From CAYXZO01 sp964469505 (GTDB taxonomy: Bacteria; Fidelibacterota; UBA8477; JABMPR01), in the NCBI GenBank assembly GCA_964469505.1, contig CAYXZO010000010.1, positions 1-53,999 of the forward strand: a stretch of DNA of 53,999 nucleotides. The letters are read 5' to 3'. A model generated the notes under the pieces. That model had not been told where the DNA came from. It searched no databases and worked only from the letters and a program-made list of their open reading frames with translations. A program made the translations under genes and the position numbers. This document shows positions 48,809 through 53,999 of this stretch, piece by piece. Numbering within the stretch: the first letter of the stretch is position 1; each line of letters begins with the position of its first letter.

Positions 48809-50931
48809 TGTTAAAGAAAACTTTGGAGCACTTTACCCGAAATCCGGGCCAGCCTTTTCGGGTGCGGCGCTTATTCCGCAAATTGGGTTTCCCGAATCAC
48901 AGCTATGGATTGTTCCGATCGGTCCTGGGGGAATTGGAACAAACGGGGCATATCGCCCGGCGTGGTCGCCATCAATATGCTCTGGCAGAGAAAAAGACCA
49001 CCGTGGTAGGTAAGCTATCCCTCACCTCCCGGGGCTTCGGCTTCGTCAAAGTGGATGAGGAAACGGAGATTTTTATTCCCGTTCAGGATACGCTCAACGC
49101 CCTGGATGGAGATCTAGTAAGGGTAGAACTGCGAGCCCGGCAACGTGGTCCTAACAAAGAAGGGCGAATACTTCAGGTTATACAACGCGGCCGTACAGAG
49201 TTTTTAGGGCGCTTCACCATGGATCGTTTTGGGGCCTGGGTGGTACCCTATGATCGCACTACCTCAGTGCGCTTTTCGATTCCTCCCGAACATCTGGCTG
49301 AGGCCCGCGAGGATGATTTGGTCATTGTAGAATTATTGACCTGGGAGCCTTTTCAACCGGAACCGGTAGGGCGCATCAAGGAAGTTCTGGGCAAACCGGG
49401 GATCGATTTCAATGATACCTTACTGGTGATTCGTCAATTCGATCTACCCACTAAATGGTCTTCCAAAGCCCTCAAAGAAGCTGAAAGGCTTAGTGAGCAA
49501 GCGATACAAACGGAAATCAGCCGGCGGTTGGATCTGCGCCATTTGCGGACTTTTACCATCGATCCAGTGGATGCGGCCGATTTCGATGATGCCCTTTCCA
49601 TCGAAAAACTACCTGACGGTAATTGGCGTCTGGGGGTGCATATCGCCGACGTGAGTTTCTTCGTTCCTCCGGGTTCAGCCCTGGATCGTGGGGCTCGTAA
49701 ACGTGGTAATTCCGTTTACCTGGTGGGTGAGGCCATCCATATGTTGCCCGCTACGCTGGCGGGGGATCGCTGTTCTTTGGTACCGGGCAAGCCGAGGCTG
49801 ACCTTCAGTTGCCTGATCACTCTGGACGACGAAGGAATGGTAAAAAGCTATGAATTACGTCCCAGTGTGATTCTTTCCCATGCTCGGCTCAATTACCAAG
49901 AAGCCCAGGAAATAATAGACGGCCGGAGTGAGCACCCTCTGGCGGAAGACTTACGGATTATGGAGATGTTACGGCGGAAAATATTCCAGCGCCGTAAAGC
50001 ATTGGGTAGTATTGATCTGGACATCCCTGAACCGCGAGTGGAGTTGGGCTCGGATGGCCTTCCCGTGGATATTAAACCTCGAGAACGACTAGTAAGCCAT
50101 CGGCTGGTGGAAGAGTTTATGCTCCTGGCCAACAAATGTGTAGCCCAGGAGCTGCTCAAAGGTCCCAAGGAGCGATCCGCGGTAGGTATTTTCCGTAATC
50201 ACGAGCCTCCCGATCCCGAAGACCTGCGGCGGTTGAGGGTGATTCTACAGCGACTCCGTATTCCGGCCCGGTTGCGCTTACAAGCCACGGGCAGAGATTT
50301 CCAGGCCGTTATTGATGAAGTCCGAAACAGTCCCTATCGACATTTCATCGAAAAAATCGTACTGCGCAGCATGACCCTGGCCGTTTACGGTCCTGAAAAT
50401 AAAGGACACTTCGCTTTGGCCTTTCCGGAATATACCCACTTTACTTCACCGATAAGGCGTTACGCTGACCTAACCGTACATCGCTTATTGAAGAAGAAGC
50501 TTGGCTTTGAAAAAGATACCCGCTATCCGGACCGTGATAGTCTGGCGCGCCTATCTAATCATTTGAATGAGCGAGAAAAAGTGGCTGAGGATGCCGAGCG
50601 CGAACATTTAAAAATGAAGCAGCTCCAGTGGCTCAGCCGGCATGTAGGTGAGGAGTTTGAAGGGGTTATTTCCGGCGTGACCCATTTTGGATTTTTCGTG
50701 GAACTGGCGGATACTTTTGTGGAGGGGCTGGTACATCTCAGACACTTAGATGACGATTGGTATGAGTACCGGGAAAACGAATTCGCCCTGTTTGGCAGGC
50801 GGACCCATCGCCGCTTCCAACTGGGTGATCCAGTACGGGTGCGGGTAGCTTCCGTATCAGTGGCCGAAGGGATGGCTGATTTTCAGCTACTTCGCCACAA
50901 TCCCCAGAAAGGGAAAGGAGCTGAAAGATGA
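48808..50931 (+). CDS. rnr: Ribonuclease R
   Basis: A processive 3'-5' exoribonuclease (707 aa from ATG 48808, TAATG overlap with the upstream stop; GTG 48793 would add five residues). Order: N-terminal winged-helix (about 1-70), two cold-shock domains, the RNB catalytic domain with D-P-V-D-A-A-D-F-D-D-A-L-S-I (Asp cluster near residue 253), and a C-terminal S1 domain (G-E-E-F-E-G-V-I-S-G-V-T-H-F-G-F-F). The Arg/Lys-rich tail of the E. coli enzyme is short here. It degrades structured RNA and rRNA. Confidence 0.96.
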   Translation: MLKKTLEHFTRNPGQPFRVRRLFRKLGFPNHSYGLFRSVLGELEQTGHIARRGRHQYALAEKKTTVVGKLSLTSRGFGFVKVDEETEIFIPVQDTLNALDGDLVRVELRARQRGPNKEGRILQVIQRGRTEFLGRFTMDRFGAWVVPYDRTTSVRFSIPPEHLAEAREDDLVIVELLTWEPFQPEPVGRIKEVLGKPGIDFNDTLLVIRQFDLPTKWSSKALKEAERLSEQAIQTEISRRLDLRHLRTFTIDPVDAADFDDALSIEKLPDGNWRLGVHIADVSFFVPPGSALDRGARKRGNSVYLVGEAIHMLPATLAGDRCSLVPGKPRLTFSCLITLDDEGMVKSYELRPSVILSHARLNYQEAQEIIDGRSEHPLAEDLRIMEMLRRKIFQRRKALGSIDLDIPEPRVELGSDGLPVDIKPRERLVSHRLVEEFMLLANKCVAQELLKGPKERSAVGIFRNHEPPDPEDLRRLRVILQRLRIPARLRLQATGRDFQAVIDEVRNSPYRHFIEKIVLRSMTLAVYGPENKGHFALAFPEYTHFTSPIRRYADLTVHRLLKKKLGFEKDTRYPDRDSLARLSNHLNEREKVAEDAEREHLKMKQLQWLSRHVGEEFEGVISGVTHFGFFVELADTFVEGLVHLRHLDDDWYEYRENEFALFGRRTHRRFQLGDPVRVRVASVSVAEGMADFQLLRHNPQKGKGAER

Positions 50932-51986
50932 TGGTCCAACGGGGGAAAACTGCGATTCCAGTCGCCAAATCTTTTCTTTTGATCATACTCATGGTGATGG
51001 GCCTTCTCTACCTAAACAGCTGTGTTAAACAAAAACAAAGGGCCCTTGGCAGGGAAGACAAAATCCTGGTTTTTGCCGAACCGGAGACTTACCAGGCGGT
51101 GGAAGATGCGCTGAATAAACATATTGGCCGAACGATAAAAACTCCTCAAACGGAGCAGTATTATTACTTCCAACGTTATGACGCTGACGTGTTCGACAAA
51201 TTGAGGAATCGCAAGAACATAATGTTCATCAGCCATCTGGAAGTATATAGTCCCATTACCCGGCTGGTAAAAGGAATGCTTGCCGATTCACTCCGGCGAA
51301 AATTGCTTGCCGATCCCGATCTCTATTTTGCTGCGTATAATGTTTATGCAGATGGCCAGGCATTATTGATACTATTGGGCAAAAATCCCCAGGATCTGCG
51401 CCGTAGAATTGAAAACCAGGGTGCCAGGATATTCCGTTTCTTCGATACGGCCCAGCGCCGGCGTCAGACCCGTTTTCTTTATCGTCTGGGAGAACAAAAA
51501 GATCTTGAGGAACGTTTTAAGCAAGAGCACGGCTTCTATTTCCGGGTAATACATGATTTCATCGTCATCAAAGATGATCCTCAAAAGCATTTCCTCTGGC
51601 TAGGGCGGGATTATCCCTTTCGGTGGTTCACCATCTATTGGGAGCCTTTGAATGCCCCGGCTTCTCCCGACAGTCTGTCGCAGGTGATGCTGAAATGGAC
51701 CCTGGGAACGTTACTGCCCGACGTTCGGGAGCATCCTGGTACTACCAGGCGTCGGGACGACTGGGTAGGATCGTATTCAGCTATCCGCTTTGATGGGCTA
51801 TGGGAACATAAAGAGGAGGCCAAAGGCGGTCCATTCTTCAGTCTGATTTTCTATGAACCGGAACATCAACGTATGGTGTGCATCACAGGGTTGGTGTTTG
51901 CGCCTGATCGACTGAAACTACCGTATCTGCGCCAATTGGAAGTTATGGCCATGACTTATCGCGGTTCGCCGCCGGAGGAGAATTAG
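50928..51986 (+). CDS. DUF4837-like lipoprotein
   Basis: 352 aa, coupled to rnr by ATGATG overlap. The signal is S-F-L-L-I-I-L-M-V-M-G-L-L-Y-L-N-S-C with lipidation at the Cys. The mature part begins G-R-E-D-K-I-L-V-F-A-E-P-E-T-Y, the start of the DUF4837 family found in Bacteroidetes-related bacteria, and has a conserved-looking central R-D-Y-P-F-R-W-F-T-I-Y-W. Function of the family is unknown. It is periplasmic or outer-membrane anchored by inference. Confidence 0.8.
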   Translation: MMVQRGKTAIPVAKSFLLIILMVMGLLYLNSCVKQKQRALGREDKILVFAEPETYQAVEDALNKHIGRTIKTPQTEQYYYFQRYDADVFDKLRNRKNIMFISHLEVYSPITRLVKGMLADSLRRKLLADPDLYFAAYNVYADGQALLILLGKNPQDLRRRIENQGARIFRFFDTAQRRRQTRFLYRLGEQKDLEERFKQEHGFYFRVIHDFIVIKDDPQKHFLWLGRDYPFRWFTIYWEPLNAPASPDSLSQVMLKWTLGTLLPDVREHPGTTRRRDDWVGSYSAIRFDGLWEHKEEAKGGPFFSLIFYEPEHQRMVCITGLVFAPDRLKLPYLRQLEVMAMTYRGSPPEEN

Positions 51987-52013
51987 TTTACAAGAGGAGT
52001 ATAATTCAGGCCT

Positions 52014-52913
52014 ATGACCCGGGTATTAATCACCGGCGCCGCCGGACTGCTGGGACAGAATCTCTTCCGAATCCTGCACGAAGAATACGAGCTTTACGGC
52101 ACCTGGAATCATACTCCTCCGCCGGATCAGTGGCCGACTGGTCGACTGTTCCAGTGTGATTTGACCAATAGGGAACTTTTGCACCAGATATTGGAGCAAA
52201 TTCATCCGCATGTGATCTTGAATACCGCGGCATACACTGCGGTTGACAGAGCCGAGGTTGAGCCCGAAACGGCACACGTGGCCAATGCGGAAGCGGTTAA
52301 AAACATGCTGGAACTTTGTGAGCCCTACCGTAGCCATTTATTCTATTTCTCCACCGATTACGTTTTCGACGGCCAAAACGGTCCCTACGCGGAGAATGAT
52401 CCCCAGAATCCCCAGGGACAATACGCCAAATCCAAAGCGCAAGGAGAGGAATACTGCCGATTGAGCGCACTGCCGACCACCATTGTTCGGATAAACGTTC
52501 TCTATGGCACCGGTCGGAAACTGAAAAGCAGTTTTGTTTCCTGGTTATTGAAGCAATTAAAAGCGGAACGCCCTGTAACTATAGTTAACGATCAGTACAA
52601 CAATCCCACCCATGCCGGGAGGCTGAGCGAGTTGATCAAATTAATGATGGAACGTAATGTAACCGGCACCTGGCATTTCGGAGCCCGGGAGGTGATTTCC
52701 AGATACACATTCGCTCTCAAAATCGCTGATTGTTTCGGATTACCTTCCCATTTGATTAGACCTATTTCCACCACAGATTTGAAACAGACCGCTCCTCGAC
52801 CATTGCGCAGTGGATTAGTTTGCGAAAAAGTTGCAAGGGAACTGGATTTCCCCATATTACCGGTTCATGAGGAACTGCAATTGTTGAAGAAGGACCCGCT
52901 ATTTGAACCGTAA
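52014..52913 (+). CDS. rfbD: dTDP-4-dehydrorhamnose reductase family protein
   Basis: A 299-residue short-chain reductase with the RfbD plan: NAD(P) motif T-G-A-A-G-L-L-G-Q-N, N-T-A-A-Y-T-A-V-D-R-A-E, S-T-D-Y-V-F-D-G, and the catalytic Y-A-K-S-K (Tyr-x3-Lys). It makes dTDP-L-rhamnose or a related sugar; other RfbD-like members act in modified sugars or MAT2B-like roles, so the exact sugar is uncertain. AGAGGAG lies 52 to 58 bases beyond 51941 (51993-51999), a little far from the ATG. It overlaps the next gene by 11 nt. Confidence 0.85.
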   Translation: MTRVLITGAAGLLGQNLFRILHEEYELYGTWNHTPPPDQWPTGRLFQCDLTNRELLHQILEQIHPHVILNTAAYTAVDRAEVEPETAHVANAEAVKNMLELCEPYRSHLFYFSTDYVFDGQNGPYAENDPQNPQGQYAKSKAQGEEYCRLSALPTTIVRINVLYGTGRKLKSSFVSWLLKQLKAERPVTIVNDQYNNPTHAGRLSELIKLMMERNVTGTWHFGAREVISRYTFALKIADCFGLPSHLIRPISTTDLKQTAPRPLRSGLVCEKVARELDFPILPVHEELQLLKKDPLFEP

Positions 52914-53622
52914 CCTTATCATAATTCCCGTATACAATGAACGGCGTAATATTTTGCGCCTGATCGACCAGATTCTGGTATTGCCGGTGGAAACAGACAT
53001 TCTGGTCATCGACGACAATTCCCCTGATGGTACCGGTGATTTGGTGGCAGAAAAACAAAAAAGCACTCCCAATCTTTTCCTGTTGCGGCGAGAAGGCAAA
53101 TTGGGATTGGGAACTGCTTACCTGACCGGTTTTAAATACGCCATCGAAAAGGGCTATGAGACCGTAATCCAGATGGATGGTGATTTATCCCATGATCCAA
53201 AGGACGTGGTGCGTTTCCTGCAAGAAATCGAACATTATGATCTGATAATCGGTTCCCGCTATCTAAACGGAGTCAGCGTGGTTAACTGGCCCCTGAGGCG
53301 TTTGATGTTGAGCTATTTCGCCAGCGTGTATATCCGGGTAATTACCCGCATGCCCATTCGTGATGGGACCGGTGGTTTTAAATGTTGGCGAGTTTCCTTT
53401 TTGAAAGAGCTGGATCTGGACGATGTACGCAGTAACGGCTATGCTTTTCAGATTGAAATGAATTTCCGGGCCTGGCGTCGTGCTCCTGACCGGATAAAGG
53501 AAATTCCCATCATCTTCATTGACCGTACCGCAGGCAGCAGTAAAATGTCCAAAGCCATCGTGCGGGAAGCCATTTACCGAGTCTGGTGGCTGCGCCTAAT
53601 GGCTCTGCTGGGGAAGTTATAA
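52903..53622 (+). CDS. Family 2 glycosyltransferase, dolichol-phosphate mannosyltransferase type
   Basis: 239 aa starting at TTG 52903, preceded by AAGGA. GT-A motifs: I-I-I-P-V-Y-N-E-R-R-N-I, V-I-D-D-N-S-P-D-G-T-G-D and Q-M-D-G-D-L-S-H-D-P, the D-x-D-type metal site and the usual wording of polyprenol monophosphomannose synthases. It transfers a sugar from a nucleotide donor to a lipid phosphate at the membrane face. There are no C-terminal helices, unlike the longer GtrA-fused versions. It is part of a polysaccharide or glycoprotein cluster. Confidence 0.9.
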   Translation: MNRNLIIIPVYNERRNILRLIDQILVLPVETDILVIDDNSPDGTGDLVAEKQKSTPNLFLLRREGKLGLGTAYLTGFKYAIEKGYETVIQMDGDLSHDPKDVVRFLQEIEHYDLIIGSRYLNGVSVVNWPLRRLMLSYFASVYIRVITRMPIRDGTGGFKCWRVSFLKELDLDDVRSNGYAFQIEMNFRAWRRAPDRIKEIPIIFIDRTAGSSKMSKAIVREAIYRVWWLRLMALLGKL

Positions 53623-53650
53623 AGCTTGCCGCTGATTTTCCGGTTTTCAC

Positions 53651-53999
53651 ATGTCAGTTAGAACCAAAGCAACTGCATCACCAATGAATACGACTGCCCG
53701 TGACGATGTTCTGATATCGGTAATCATCGTCAACTATAACGTAAAACCTTTCCTCCAGCAGTGCCTGGTCTCACTGCAGCGAGCCATGGGCGATATCCCC
53801 CATGAGATCATCGTGGTTGACAATCATTCCGTGGACGGATCGCCGGCAATGTTGAAAGAGCAGTTTCCCGAAGTGCGGGTAATTGTCAACCGTTACAACC
53901 TGGGCTTTTCAAGAGCTAATAACCAGGCTCTGGCTCAGGCCCATGGGAAATATCTCTGGCTGCTGAATCCCGATACATTAGTGCAGGAAGACACTCCTG
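53651..53999 (+). CDS. Family 2 glycosyltransferase, 3' end outside the window
   Basis: The frame opens at ATG 53651 (ATG 53684 is an alternative; neither has a clear ribosome site) and runs to the window end, giving 116 residues. It has V-I-I-V-N-Y-N-V-K-P-F-L-Q-Q-C, V-V-D-N-H-S-V-D-G-S and N-L-G-F-S-R-A-N-N-Q-A with L-N-P-D-T, the pattern of rhamnosyltransferase/WbbL-like enzymes. It fits with the rhamnose reductase upstream. Length and C-terminal architecture cannot be judged. Confidence 0.85.
   Translation, partial: MSVRTKATASPMNTTARDDVLISVIIVNYNVKPFLQQCLVSLQRAMGDIPHEIIVVDNHSVDGSPAMLKEQFPEVRVIVNRYNLGFSRANNQALAQAHGKYLWLLNPDTLVQEDTP

Overview
The window reads as chromosomal sequence from an uncultured bacterium of the FCB superphylum (the Marinimicrobia / Calditrichota / KSB1 neighbourhood is my best guess; the sequence does not settle it). 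The reasons are a Por/T9SS-type C-terminal sorting domain on the large secreted protein at 32917-35430, a DUF4837-like lipoprotein, two DUF1343/NamZ lipoproteins, a UMF1-type MFS transporter, a TPR lipoprotein whose mature end begins C-A-Y-F-N-T-F-Y-N, and AT-rich promoters of the TTGAC...TTAATT kind. Gram-negative architecture is shown by Omp85 and other outer-membrane barrel proteins. Two runs of exactly 100 N (2773-2872 and 42852-42951) mark scaffold joins, so this is an assembled draft, probably a metagenome bin.

Layout. 1-741 (minus): a partial small membrane protein and a secreted hypothetical, divergent from a Crp/Fnr regulator (904). 1612-15943 (plus): a long, tightly packed, often overlapping run of housekeeping genes: meaB, tatC (split by a gap), a polyprenyl diphosphate synthase, a pair of small ABC ATPases, pgsA, ftsY, rimO, a class III-type sirtuin, a TPR lipoprotein, cdsA, and a peptide-type ABC importer (binding protein plus two permeases, one carrying a HEAT-like insert). 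16053-16521: a HicB-HicA toxin-antitoxin pair.

16631-25886: the most unusual block. A MutL/GlmL-like ASKHA ATPase is followed by a barrel-sandwich/KOW protein, a small one-helix protein, a DUF6754-type membrane protein, three more membrane proteins of no known function, an ABC ATPase that has lost its catalytic glutamate, signature motif and H-loop histidine, an ABC-2-like permease, and a nucleoside deoxyribosyltransferase-like protein. The order and overlaps look like one operon for an undescribed membrane complex.

26023-40356: HU with its own promoter and terminator, alanine racemase, a glycosyltransferase, a ROK-like kinase, a SpoIID-domain protein, two NamZ-type muramidase lipoproteins around a secreted GH18 multidomain protein, a sodium/solute symporter with a coiled-coil insert, and a UMF1 transporter. 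Much of this fits cell-wall remodelling and recovery of muropeptide sugars. 40521-42716: a DUF2905 protein divergent from lexA, which is in an operon with a Y-family polymerase homologue whose catalytic Asp-Glu pair is missing (ImuB-like). 42660-43373 is a repeat-rich, gene-poor stretch containing the second gap; tRNA-Asn follows. 43544-51986: three exported/outer-membrane proteins (including an Omp85-type barrel that seems to start at ATT), RNase R and a DUF4837-like lipoprotein. 52014-53999: the start of a polysaccharide cluster (rfbD-like reductase and two family 2 glycosyltransferases, the last cut by the window end).
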